From assembly GCF_001580545.1 (NCBI RefSeq), contig NZ_LRBG01000039.1, positions 558,001 through 622,000 on the forward strand: a stretch of DNA of 64,000 nt, in the 5' to 3' direction. The position numbers and the translations under genes are program-made. This DNA is from Paraburkholderia monticola (GTDB taxonomy: Bacteria > Pseudomonadota > Gammaproteobacteria > Burkholderiales > Burkholderiaceae). Below the pieces are notes generated by a model. That model was not told the origin of the DNA and searched no databases. It saw only the letters and a list, made by a program, of their open reading frames with translations. Positions within the stretch are counted from its first letter, which is position 1; the number at the start of each line of letters is the position of its first letter. Below, piece by piece: positions 44,265 through 52,197 of the stretch.

Positions 44265-44725
44265 CAGTTCGCTCCTGGCCGGCGCGGCACCATCAGCCGA
44301 TGTTCGCCGCGCTGGACGACCTGGCCGTCCTGATTGATCAATTCCGAGGGCAGCACGACGATGCCCCAGTCCGGACGGCTCTTGCTCGCGCGCATGTTGC
44401 CCACGCGAAACGCGACATGAAGCACGTCATCGACCCTGATCGGCAGCAGGAAATCCCACGTCCAACCGAGTGACATGCCGGGCAGAAAGCGATAGTCGCT
44501 CTGCGACTTCAGGCCGTCCGCGATCGACAGGCCGAACAGTCCGTGCGCGACGATCGAACCGAAGTGGCTCGCGTTCGCGTATTCCTCGTCGACATGCACC
44601 GGTGTGTGATCGCCGGTGAGATCGGCGTAAGCGAGAATGCGCTGTTTGGTGACCGCATAGGTCGGGCTCACGCACGCGTCGCCCTCCTTCGCGTCGTCCC
44701 AGTACTTTTCGATGATCGTGCTCAT
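44264..44725 (-). CDS. MaoC family (R)-hydratase/dehydratase
   Basis: This 153-residue single hotdog-domain protein has the hydratase motif YADLTGDHTPVHVDEEYA (catalytic Asp39 and His44) followed by FGSIVAHGLFGLSIADGL. The family hydrates enoyl-CoA or mesaconyl-CoA-like esters. The position between a VOC protein and a CoA-transferase fits a short-chain dicarboxylic acid route. It starts 3 nt after the VOC stop. Confidence 0.87.
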   Translation of the reverse strand: MSTIIEKYWDDAKEGDACVSPTYAVTKQRILAYADLTGDHTPVHVDEEYANASHFGSIVAHGLFGLSIADGLKSQSDYRFLPGMSLGWTWDFLLPIRVDDVLHVAFRVGNMRASKSRPDWGIVVLPSELINQDGQVVQRGEHRLMVPRRPGAN

Positions 44726-44728
44726 GCT

Positions 44729-45121
44729 TTACGCCTCCGCGCGTGGGTTGATCGCCAGCGCCTGCGCAACGCACGCGGCAGGTTTGGCCTGAATCAGTTC
44801 GAGCGCCAGTCCATCCGGCAGCCGCAGCCAGTTGCGTCCCTGCTGCATGGCGGTCACATTGAACGCTTGCGTCGCGACGAGCGCGGCCTCAAGGTCCTCG
44901 CACATCACGCCGAGATGCGCGAGACGCCCCTCGGGACCTTCGTGGTGCGGCGCATGGATGAACTGCAATCCGCCGAGCGTCCAGTACTGACGCGGCTCCT
45001 CGCGCGTGCCGTCGACCTCGCGCATGGTCATGCCGAGGACTGACTCGAAGAAGCGGATATGCCAGTGGATATCCTTGACCCAGATGGCGACGTGTTCCAC
45101 GTAGGCTTTGGAGCCGCTCAT
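44729..45121 (-). CDS. VOC (glyoxalase-like) family protein
   Basis: This 130-residue vicinal-oxygen-chelate protein has YVEHVAIWVKDIHWHIRFFESVLGMTMRE, with the first metal His, then LGGLQFIHAPHHEGPEGRLAHLGV and a late LPDGLALELIQ, whose Glu completes the metal site. The family includes epimerases, dioxygenases and lyases. In this operon an acyl-CoA epimerase-like role is possible. Its ATG overlaps the stop of the PanE-like gene (ATGA). Confidence 0.82.
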   Translation of the reverse strand: MSGSKAYVEHVAIWVKDIHWHIRFFESVLGMTMREVDGTREEPRQYWTLGGLQFIHAPHHEGPEGRLAHLGVMCEDLEAALVATQAFNVTAMQQGRNWLRLPDGLALELIQAKPAACVAQALAINPRAEA

Positions 45122-46068
45122 GCCGTCGCTCCTTCTTTCTGACGATCCGTCATGGCGCGCTCGATGCCCTTGATGCACGCGACGAGCGTCGAATTGACCG
45201 GCGTCGGGACGCCGAGGCGCTCGCCCCAACGCACGACCGCGCCGTTGATGAAGTCGATTTCGGTGACCGAGCCTTTTTCGAGGCTTTGCAGCATCGAGGT
45301 CTTGAACGCGGGCGAGAGGCCTTCGGCCGCCATCGTCCACGCTTGCTCGGCGTGGGTCATCGACAGGTGAATGCCGGCGGCCTGCGCGGCTGCCATCGCT
45401 TCTCCGATCGCCGCCAACGCGGTGGCCTTCATTGTGGGTTCTGCGTACAGTTGCCCATAGGTCAGACCGGTGATGCCGGTGATCGCCCCCGTCGCGACGT
45501 TGATCAGCAACTTGTCCCACATGGTGCCGAGGATGTTGTCGCTGACCGTGGTCGTCAGACCCGAAGCGTTGAACGCGACGGCGATCGCGCGGACCCGGTC
45601 CGTGACCCGACCGTCGAGCTCGCCGACGATCGTCAGTTTTCCGCTCACGCCCGACTGAATGTGTCCCGGCGCCTTCAGCACGCCACCGACATAGGTCTTG
45701 CCCGCCAGCACCCGCTCGCGGCCGACGATCTCGCTGAGCACGTCTTCGTGGCCGAGGCCGTTTTGCAACGACAACACCAGCGTGTCAGGTCCGACGAGGT
45801 CGAGCGCGCCGCGCATCGCCGAATCGGTGTGAAAAGACTTGACCAGCACGATGACGAGGTCCACCGGTCCGACTTCGCCAGGGTTCGTCGTCGCGCGGAC
45901 GGTTACGCGGCGCGATCCGCTGGCATCGTCGACTTGCAGACCGTCGCGGCGCATGGCCTCGACGTGCGCCGCGAAGCGGTCGACCAGCCACGTCTCATGG
46001 CCACCTTCGGTCAGCGCGGAGCCGATCGCGCAACCCAACGCGCCGGCTCCGAGGAATGCGATCTTCAT
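45118..46068 (-). CDS. 2-dehydropantoate 2-reductase family protein (PanE/ApbA-like)
   Basis: This 316-residue NADPH-dependent ketoacid reductase has the N-terminal Rossmann motif MKIAFLGAGALGCAIGSALTEGG, then LVIVLVKSFHTDSAM and LQNGLGHEDVL. In the C-terminal domain are WDKLLINVATGAITGITGLTYG and INGAVVRWGERLGVPTPVN. It is the first gene of the five-gene operon. Because of that context it probably reduces another 2-keto acid rather than making pantoate. The promoter region upstream carries the CAATGCAATGG motif. Confidence 0.87.
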   Translation of the reverse strand: MKIAFLGAGALGCAIGSALTEGGHETWLVDRFAAHVEAMRRDGLQVDDASGSRRVTVRATTNPGEVGPVDLVIVLVKSFHTDSAMRGALDLVGPDTLVLSLQNGLGHEDVLSEIVGRERVLAGKTYVGGVLKAPGHIQSGVSGKLTIVGELDGRVTDRVRAIAVAFNASGLTTTVSDNILGTMWDKLLINVATGAITGITGLTYGQLYAEPTMKATALAAIGEAMAAAQAAGIHLSMTHAEQAWTMAAEGLSPAFKTSMLQSLEKGSVTEIDFINGAVVRWGERLGVPTPVNSTLVACIKGIERAMTDRQKEGATA

Positions 46069-46118
46069 AGATGTCTCCGTGATATGGAGACGAAGATACG
46101 ATTCGATCCTTATGCTGG

Positions 46119-46129
46119 CAATGCAATGG
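46119..46129 (+). promoter_or_regulatory. Operon promoter motif shared with the LysR upstream region
   Basis: CAATGCAATGG lies about 50 nt before the PanE-like start and recurs inverted at 42173-42183. Further GCAAT/ATTGC repeats surround it (46117-46147). Confidence 0.4.
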
Positions 46130-46140
46130 ATGCAATAGGG

Positions 46141-46482
46141 TCATTGCGTGGAGCAATGTGACGGATCCGTCGAACACGGAGATAGCTTCTGCCCCGCGCT
46201 CATCGCCGCGCTCCTTTGCGCCCGATGCATGGCGGCCACCTTCGCTTCCGCGGCCTGAATATCAGCTGGGTACGAACCGTCATCGCCCTGCGACGGGTCG
46301 TATCCCGCCGCCTCCAGTTCCTCGAGTTCGTGCATGACCTCCGCGCGGGTGACTTGATGAGGCTCAGGCGCCGACACAGTTTGCGCGTGGGCGCTCGTGA
46401 AGTTCGCCATCAGCATCGGGCCTGCGATCACGAGGCTGAGCAGTGGCGAACCCGCATACCGATTCATCGATTCCGATTTCAT
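46141..46482 (-). CDS. DUF4148 domain-containing secreted protein
   Basis: This 113-residue protein has a signal peptide (cut near AHAQ, about residue 34) and the DUF4148 segment VTRAEVMHELEELEAAGYDPSQGDDGSYPADIQAAEAKV. Such small periplasmic proteins are numerous in Burkholderiaceae and have no known function. The start at 46482 is used; MNRYAG six residues later is possible. Confidence 0.75.
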   Translation of the reverse strand: MKSESMNRYAGSPLLSLVIAGPMLMANFTSAHAQTVSAPEPHQVTRAEVMHELEELEAAGYDPSQGDDGSYPADIQAAEAKVAAMHRAQRSAAMSAGQKLSPCSTDPSHCSTQ

Positions 46483-46610
46483 GTTGCACTCCTTCTTTCC
46501 TGAAGATGGATTCGCGCATCGGCATTCACTGCGCGACCGGCTTGCCGGACTGTGAGAGTTGCGCGACGCACATCAGGTAAACAAAGGTTTCTCGCTGGAT
46601 ATTCCCGGAG

Positions 46611-47384
46611 TCACGAACTCACGGAACACTCGCGCATTTTTCGTCGTTCGAGAGCGTTGCGCAGTTGACCTGCGACGAACGCGCCAACGATCAGAGACAG
46701 GTACAAAGCCACGAGATCGTGACGCCAGCCGTTCAACGCAAGCTGATGCGCAACCAGTTTCGGATCGGGAGCCGCAAGGATTGCGCTTTTCGCCTCGACC
46801 GTTCGCATCATTCGCACGAAGCCTGCCGCGGATAGCAATGGCAGCAGGATGACCGACGTCAGCAGCACGGGCTTCATGCGAAGCGCCCATCGCAGGTGAC
46901 GCAAGCGGAACCATAGCCCGAGGCATCCGTGGATCCATCCGGGCGCGAGCAGTGCAAGCTGCAAACCCTGCGTACCCGTCGTTAGCAACTGGATGACGAC
47001 GCGCTCGTAGTCGGGTTCGAAGCCATAGAGCGAGGACGCGAGCCGGGTCGTCACCGCATGGCGGATCAGCAGCAACGGCAGGCTCAGCCCGGCCCACAGG
47101 CGCACCCATTCGGCTAGAGGCAATGTCCAGTGACGGCGCGCGTAGATCGTGCGCATGGCCAGCGCAAAATGAAGCGCGGCTGCCCCGTACAACGCGATCG
47201 TTCCAGGTATGCTGCGCCAGAGCCGCAACGCCAGAACCAGACCGCGTCCCGCAAGTTCGAGCGACCAGATTCCGAGCGCGTGATTGAGCAGATGCAGGAA
47301 GAGATAGACCAGCAACACCACGCCGGAGCCGAGTTGCAACCGGCGCAAAACGGCTTGCATCCGCGTCGTCATTTGATCACCCAT
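46611..47384 (-). CDS. Isolated membrane domain of adenylate-cyclase type
   Basis: This 257-residue protein has about six membrane segments. The pattern LGSGVVLLVYLFLHLLNHALGIWSLE, then LRLWRSIPGTIALYGAAALHFALAM, RHAVTTRLASSLYG and PGWIHGCLGLWFRLRH matches the N-terminal His-rich membrane module found in class III adenylate cyclases that continue with a ferredoxin and a cyclase domain. Here the protein ends after GQLRNALERRKMRECSVSS with no catalytic part, and none follows in the DNA. It may act as a free-standing haem- or quinone-binding sensor, or be a truncated gene. Confidence 0.6.
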   Translation of the reverse strand: MGDQMTTRMQAVLRRLQLGSGVVLLVYLFLHLLNHALGIWSLELAGRGLVLALRLWRSIPGTIALYGAAALHFALAMRTIYARRHWTLPLAEWVRLWAGLSLPLLLIRHAVTTRLASSLYGFEPDYERVVIQLLTTGTQGLQLALLAPGWIHGCLGLWFRLRHLRWALRMKPVLLTSVILLPLLSAAGFVRMMRTVEAKSAILAAPDPKLVAHQLALNGWRHDLVALYLSLIVGAFVAGQLRNALERRKMRECSVSS

Positions 47385-47535
47385 CTGCTGTCAGTCTTAC
47401 CTGCAAGACCGGGGTGTCGCGGCGCTTATTCCCGATTCGACGTACGCGGGCCGATAGTTTGGAGCGAGCACCACAACCTGGCGTGCAGTCGATGACAATT
47501 CGGCTCTTGTCGCGTGAGTTAGCGACTATTATTGA
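47385..47535. other. Upstream region, no gene seen
   Basis: Together with the fragment that follows, this makes a gap of nearly 400 nt without an intact gene between the membrane-domain gene and the tannase-family gene. No clear operator or hairpin is visible. Confidence 0.35.
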
Positions 47536-47724
47536 TTGGCTGGTTTTGTCCGACCGGCACTACATCGACAGGCCAATGAAAGCTTTTACTGGATCGACAG
47601 CAAGTTTGGATATGCGGTGTCGGGCGGTTTCGCGCGCAACGCTCTATCTGGCATTGCAAACGCGATGGCCGCGCAGTTGGCAACAACAACAAAGGTCGAA
47701 GGTCATTTGTACGTCGCGACATAG
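47536..47724 (+). pseudogene. 3' fragment of an anti-sigma factor gene
   Basis: A short frame contains ANESFYWIDSKFGYAVSGGFARNALSGIANAMAAQL. This is the C-terminal pattern of transmembrane anti-sigma factors (usually WIDGxFGYALSG followed by a helix ending in QL). An in-frame stop lies just before it at 47533-47535, and the sigma-binding and membrane parts are absent. It is a remnant; no sigma factor gene lies nearby. Confidence 0.5.
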
Positions 47725-47782
47725 GGGCTGATGCCGCAACGTCCGGCGCCGTCTCCAGGCCTCATTGGAAGGAGACTCGGCG

Positions 47783-49537
47783 ATGAACTTGAACAGAAGG
47801 CTGTGGTGCAGGCGCGTGCCGTCGTGGGTGGGGGCGTGCTGTGTGCTGGCGCTGTGCGCGACGTGGAGCCACGGCGCGTACGCGGATTCGCAAAGCGATC
47901 AATGCCAGGGCAAAGGATGCGAGAAACATGAACCGCCGCCGCGATCCAAACTTGGCTGTCCAGATCTGAATGGCTTCGCCATCCCCGCCCACAAGATCGG
48001 TCTGCCGACGACGGGCGCCGTCGTCACGTCGACGACCCAGGTGGCGGCGAGCGGTAGCGGCGCGACGGCGACCGGGTCGTACTGCCTCGTGGCCGGCGCG
48101 ATTCATCCGGTCGACCCATCCGCGCCGGACATCCTGTTCAATGTCGCGTTGCCGGACCAGTGGAACGGCAAGATCCTGATGCTCGGCGGAGGCGGTTTCG
48201 ACGGCTCGATTCCCGCCGTGACGGGTAACGTGCCGAGCGCACCAACTGATCTGCCGGGACCGCTGTCGCGCGGCTATGCGGTGTTCGCGAGCGATTCCGG
48301 GCACGAGGCGACCAACGGGTCCGTCAACGGCGCGTTCTCCGTCAACGCCGAGGCCTACGACAACTTCATGGGCGAAGCGCTGAAGAAGACGCATGACACC
48401 TCGCTGCTGATCATCGACGCGCACTACGGCACGCATCCGTCCAAGGCGTATTTCGCGGGCGGCTCGACGGGCGGACGCGAGGCGCTGACCGTCGCGCAGC
48501 GCTGGCCGCGGGACTGGGATGGCGTGATCGCGTTCTACCCGGCGTACGACTTTACGACGCTGAGCCTGCAACAACTGCGCGTGACCGAAGGCTTCGCGGC
48601 GCCGGGTGCGTACCTCGACACCGCGCAGCGCGCGCTGCTGCTCAACGCCGTGATGCAGACGTGCGACGGGCTCGACGGCGTCGTCGACGGGCTGATCAGC
48701 AACGTGCAGGCATGCAATGCGACGTTCAACCCCGCGACGGCCAGGGTCGACGGCAAGCCGTTGCGTTGCGCCGGCGGTGTGGCACGCGATGACACCTGCC
48801 TGTCGGACCGGCAGATCGAGGCGCTGAACACGATGAACACGCCGCTCGTGTTTGCGTACCCGCTCGAAAGCGGCGAAACGTTCTATCCGGGCTACAACGT
48901 CTACGGCGCTGATCTCGGGGTGGGCAGCAGCTCGCCGCTCGAAGCGATCGTCACGGAACTCGCGCTCGGCACGACGCAGCCGTCGTATCCGCTGCAGAGC
49001 ACCGCGATGTTCGACGGCCAGATCGCCGACGACTTCGTCCGTTACACGGTGATGGACAACCCGAACGCCGATTCGCTGACCTATAACCCCGCGCTGGCCG
49101 GTCGATGGTCCGGGCGCGTCAGCATGCTGTCGGGGCTCGACGCCACGGACGCGAACCTGACGCCCTTCATGCAGCACGGCGGCAAACTGCTGATGGCGCA
49201 CGGCACCGTGGATCAAACCGTCAGCACGCGGGCCACCGAGATCTACTATCAGCGCATGCTGGTGACGATGGGGTTCGGCGCCGTTGCGTCGTTCGCGCGC
49301 TTCTATGAGATTCCGGGGCTGCAGCACGCGGTCGGCACCGAGTTCAATGCGTCGTGGGACTCGCTGACCACGCTTGAGAACTGGGTCGAGCACGGCACGC
49401 CACCCGTGCATCAGGTGGACACCGATACCGCCGGCGTGCCGGGACGCACGCGGCCGCTGTGCCAGTATCCGACGTGGCCCAGCTATAACGGCGCGGGCGA
49501 TGTGAATAGCGCGGCGTCGTTCACCTGCGTGCAGTAA
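47783..49537 (+). CDS. Tannase/feruloyl esterase family protein, secreted
   Basis: This protein of 584 residues has a signal peptide (to about AYAD35). The alpha/beta-hydrolase core gives the catalytic triad as Ser228 (GGSTGGRE), Asp477 (HGTVDQTV) and His515 (PGLQHAVG). Characterised tannases and feruloyl esterases of this family carry a Cys before the Ser and a Cys after the His, joined by a disulfide (CS-D-HC). Here these places are Gly227 and Ala516, so both are lost. Substrate is probably an aromatic ester. The ATG at 47783 follows AGGAGA. Confidence 0.85.
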   Translation: MNLNRRLWCRRVPSWVGACCVLALCATWSHGAYADSQSDQCQGKGCEKHEPPPRSKLGCPDLNGFAIPAHKIGLPTTGAVVTSTTQVAASGSGATATGSYCLVAGAIHPVDPSAPDILFNVALPDQWNGKILMLGGGGFDGSIPAVTGNVPSAPTDLPGPLSRGYAVFASDSGHEATNGSVNGAFSVNAEAYDNFMGEALKKTHDTSLLIIDAHYGTHPSKAYFAGGSTGGREALTVAQRWPRDWDGVIAFYPAYDFTTLSLQQLRVTEGFAAPGAYLDTAQRALLLNAVMQTCDGLDGVVDGLISNVQACNATFNPATARVDGKPLRCAGGVARDDTCLSDRQIEALNTMNTPLVFAYPLESGETFYPGYNVYGADLGVGSSSPLEAIVTELALGTTQPSYPLQSTAMFDGQIADDFVRYTVMDNPNADSLTYNPALAGRWSGRVSMLSGLDATDANLTPFMQHGGKLLMAHGTVDQTVSTRATEIYYQRMLVTMGFGAVASFARFYEIPGLQHAVGTEFNASWDSLTTLENWVEHGTPPVHQVDTDTAGVPGRTRPLCQYPTWPSYNGAGDVNSAASFTCVQ

Positions 49538-49546
49538 GACGGGTCA

Positions 49547-49578
49547 TGGAGAGGCTTGCTTGCCTGCCGGCCTCTCCA
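49547..49578. terminator. Hairpin between convergent genes
   Basis: TGGAGAGGC (49547-49555) pairs perfectly with GCCTCTCCA (49570-49578) across a 14-nt loop. It lies between the convergent esterase and SDR genes and may terminate both transcripts. No T-run follows. Confidence 0.45.
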
Positions 49579-49597
49579 CCGGCAGTCTGAAACGAGC

Positions 49598-50371
49598 TCA
49601 CAGGGTGGCGGTCACGCCGCCATCCACGTACAGAATGTGTCCGTTGACGAAGTCCGAAGCGCCGCTCGCGAGGAAGATCGCCGCGCCGACCAGATCCTGT
49701 ACATCGCCCCAGCGTCGCGAAGGCGTGCGCGCGGTCAGCCAGTTGCTGAAGGCTTCGTCGTTGACGAGCGCCTCGGTCAGTTCCGTCCTGATGTAGCCGG
49801 GGCCGAGGCCGTTGACCTGGATGCCATGCTGGCCCCAGTCGATCGCCATGCCCTTCGTCAGCATCTTCACGGCACCTTTGCTCGCGGTATAGGCGGCGAT
49901 ATTGGGCCGGCCCAGTTCGCTTTGCACGGAGCAGATGTTGATGATCTTGCCGCGCTTGCGCGCAATCATGTGCCGCGCCACCGCCTGTCCGACCAGAAAC
50001 ACGCTGTCCACATTGGTTTTCATCAGCTGTTCCCATTGCGCGTGGGAGAACTGCTCGAGCGGCGCGCGGCGCTGCATGCCGGCGTTGTTCACGAGAATAT
50101 CGATCGGGCCGATCTCGCGTTCGATCTGCGCCACCGCCGCTTCGACCGCCTCAGGCGAAGTCACGTCGAAAGCATGCCCATGCACGTTCGCGCCCGCGTC
50201 GCGCAAGCGGCTCACCGCTTGCGCCAGCCGCGCTTCGTCGCGGCCGTTCAGAACGACTTCGGCGCCGGCGCCCGCCAGCCCTTGTGCCAACGCGTAGCCG
50301 ATACCCGTGCTCGATCCGGTGACGAGCGCGCGACGCCCGCTCAGGTCGAACATTTGCAGAGTGTGGTTCAA
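49598..50371 (-). CDS. SDR oxidoreductase, gluconate 5-dehydrogenase-like
   Basis: This SDR of about 257 residues has ALVTGSSTGIGYALAQGLAGAG (cofactor), DILVNNAGMQRRAPLE, ICSVQSELGRPNIAAYTASKGAVKML (Ser, Tyr, Lys) and a C-terminal FVNGHILYVDGGVTATL. The NNAGMQRR and QVNGLGPGYI segments are typical of gluconate 5-dehydrogenases. A TTG at 50371 with AGGGG about 7 nt upstream is the likely start; an ATG at 50353 lacks a site. It is convergent with the esterase gene. Confidence 0.82.
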   Translation of the reverse strand: MNHTLQMFDLSGRRALVTGSSTGIGYALAQGLAGAGAEVVLNGRDEARLAQAVSRLRDAGANVHGHAFDVTSPEAVEAAVAQIEREIGPIDILVNNAGMQRRAPLEQFSHAQWEQLMKTNVDSVFLVGQAVARHMIARKRGKIINICSVQSELGRPNIAAYTASKGAVKMLTKGMAIDWGQHGIQVNGLGPGYIRTELTEALVNDEAFSNWLTARTPSRRWGDVQDLVGAAIFLASGASDFVNGHILYVDGGVTATL

Positions 50372-50512
50372 GTGCGTTCCCCTTTTCAATTCGATGTGCG
50401 CGGCGGTCGCTGTCAGTTTAACGGCGACGGCGTCGATCGTGGGCTGATCTGGCGTGCGGCTTGGGGTTCTGGTGGCGGGAGCGGTGGCGGATGATGCACC
50501 GTAGGCGCCAGG

Positions 50513-51034
50513 TCAATTGCGGGCCACACTCGCCTCAGTCACCAGAAACTGATCCATCAACGAGATCTTCAGCGGCTTGTCCGCGTCGAGCTTCTTCTTT
50601 TCGATCACATACTTCCAGCCGTCGCCGCTTCCGGGATTGCGATAGAACGCGACGACTGCCACATAGTTCGTCTCGGCCTGCATCGGCTGCGACAGGCTCG
50701 CCGACGCGCCCGGATTCAGCACCGACGCCATGCTTGCCTGCAGGTCTTGCGCAAGCAGCGTGCGGTCGTTTCTTAGCAGATCCTCATACGAGGCACCGTC
50801 GAACATCTTGCGGTCCTTCAACTGATAGACGCGTACGGCGACCGAGGTCGCGCGGCCGGCGTCGTCGGGGTTCAGCGCTTCGCGCGCCGACAGGTCGACG
50901 TCGAGCACCTTGACCTGCTTGAAAAACACCGCGTGATAGGCGCTCGACGACGCGTCCGACACGGTTTGCCACGCACCGCATGCCGACAGCAGCGCAGCGG
51001 CTGCAAAAGTGGAAACGGCAACTCGAAAGTTCAT
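50513..51034 (-). CDS. tssJ: Type VI secretion outer-membrane lipoprotein TssJ
   Basis: This 173-residue lipoprotein has a signal ending in a lipobox (AAALLSACGAW, Cys19). The TssJ domain shows VAVRVYQLKDRKMFDGASYEDLLRND and AETNYVAVVAFYRNPGS. TssJ anchors the TssLM membrane complex to the outer membrane. AAGGA lies 6 nt before the ATG at 51034. It is the last of three leftward type VI genes. tssK, tssL and tssM, its usual partners, are not in the window. Confidence 0.88.
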   Translation of the reverse strand: MNFRVAVSTFAAAALLSACGAWQTVSDASSSAYHAVFFKQVKVLDVDLSAREALNPDDAGRATSVAVRVYQLKDRKMFDGASYEDLLRNDRTLLAQDLQASMASVLNPGASASLSQPMQAETNYVAVVAFYRNPGSGDGWKYVIEKKKLDADKPLKISLMDQFLVTEASVARN

Positions 51035-51060
51035 TAATGGTCCTTGCAACGCATGATTGA

Positions 51061-52197
51061 TCACGCGGATTGAGTCAGATACGGATTGGCCGCGGGCTTC
51101 GGAAACGCCTGATAAACCCCGAGCGCGACATTGATCAACCGTTCGTTCGCGGCGGGCAGCACGGTCGTCCAGCCAAGCCGTGGAGCCGGTCCGGCCTGTC
51201 GGTCAGCGACCGGACCAGGCGAGTTGATCGACGGCAACGGCGCGAGGTGCGACGACATTTCCATACGCAGATGCACGTCCGCCTTCAGCCCCACATACAG
51301 CTGCACGAACGCCATCAACTCGCGATGCAACCACGCGCCCGGCAAAAGATCGTGCGCCTGGGTGGCGCCGGCCGGTCGCAACGTCACGCGCACCGCACGG
51401 CTGCGGTACGCCAGCCGTTTGCCGAGCACATAGCCGCCGCCGAGGCCGTGGCGCACGCCGTCGTTCGCCGCATCGGCACGCGCGGCCGACGACGTCAGCG
51501 GCCGCGGCTTGCCGGCACGCGCAAGCACGGGAAAGAACTCATCGACGCGCACCTCGATGCCGGGCACCGCGAGCGCAATCACCCCGGCGAGCCCTTCAGG
51601 TGTGCGCGTGCGCTGGATCAGCAGACCGAGCAGCGCGAGCATCCGCGAATCGGGCAAGCCGGCGCGCAGCGGTTTGTCGCCCCAGCCGAAGCCGGCGAGA
51701 CACAATAGATTGCGCGAATGCGCGTCGCTGCCGCCGATGCGAAAACTCTCCGGATAGCGGTACTTCTTCCACGCGCGATAGAGCAACGTGACGAACCGAT
51801 GATTGAACTGATCGAGAAACGCCTCGACCACTTCGTGCCCTTCCTCGCGCAGCACGATCTCGTCGATCATGTGCGACGGCATCGCCGCGTCGACGCCGTA
51901 GAGGCCCATGAACGTCGTGCGCACGGTTGGCGGCGCGGCCTGCGCGTCATCGTCGAATTCGACCGCGGCGATCTCGCCCGCCGGAAAGCCGGTCCGTGCG
52001 CGTGGCCGGAAACGCACCGGTTCGTGTGCCGGTGTATCGCCTGTGCCGAAACCCGGCTGCTCCGCCACCCGCACTTCGAGCAAACGGCACAACTGCATGA
52101 AGTTCATGCGCGGCGCGCGCGCGAGCAAGGCCGCGACAAGCGGTTCGAGATTCAGCGCCTGGTTGGGCGGGCCGAAAGCGTTCGCATACGCGCTCAT
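51061..52197 (-). CDS. tssG: Type VI secretion baseplate subunit TssG
   Basis: This 378-residue baseplate wedge protein has NFMQLCRLLEVRV near the N-terminus, FRPRARTGFPAGEIAAVEF, TTFMGLYGVDAAMPSHMIDEI and a central FLDQFNHRFVTLLYRAWKKYRY, which mark the TssG/ImpH family. The ATG at 52197 overlaps the tssF stop (ATGA). A longer frame upstream is shadow of tssF. The gene looks intact, although its partner TssF is truncated. Confidence 0.88.
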   Translation of the reverse strand: MSAYANAFGPPNQALNLEPLVAALLARAPRMNFMQLCRLLEVRVAEQPGFGTGDTPAHEPVRFRPRARTGFPAGEIAAVEFDDDAQAAPPTVRTTFMGLYGVDAAMPSHMIDEIVLREEGHEVVEAFLDQFNHRFVTLLYRAWKKYRYPESFRIGGSDAHSRNLLCLAGFGWGDKPLRAGLPDSRMLALLGLLIQRTRTPEGLAGVIALAVPGIEVRVDEFFPVLARAGKPRPLTSSAARADAANDGVRHGLGGGYVLGKRLAYRSRAVRVTLRPAGATQAHDLLPGAWLHRELMAFVQLYVGLKADVHLRMEMSSHLAPLPSINSPGPVADRQAGPAPRLGWTTVLPAANERLINVALGVYQAFPKPAANPYLTQSA

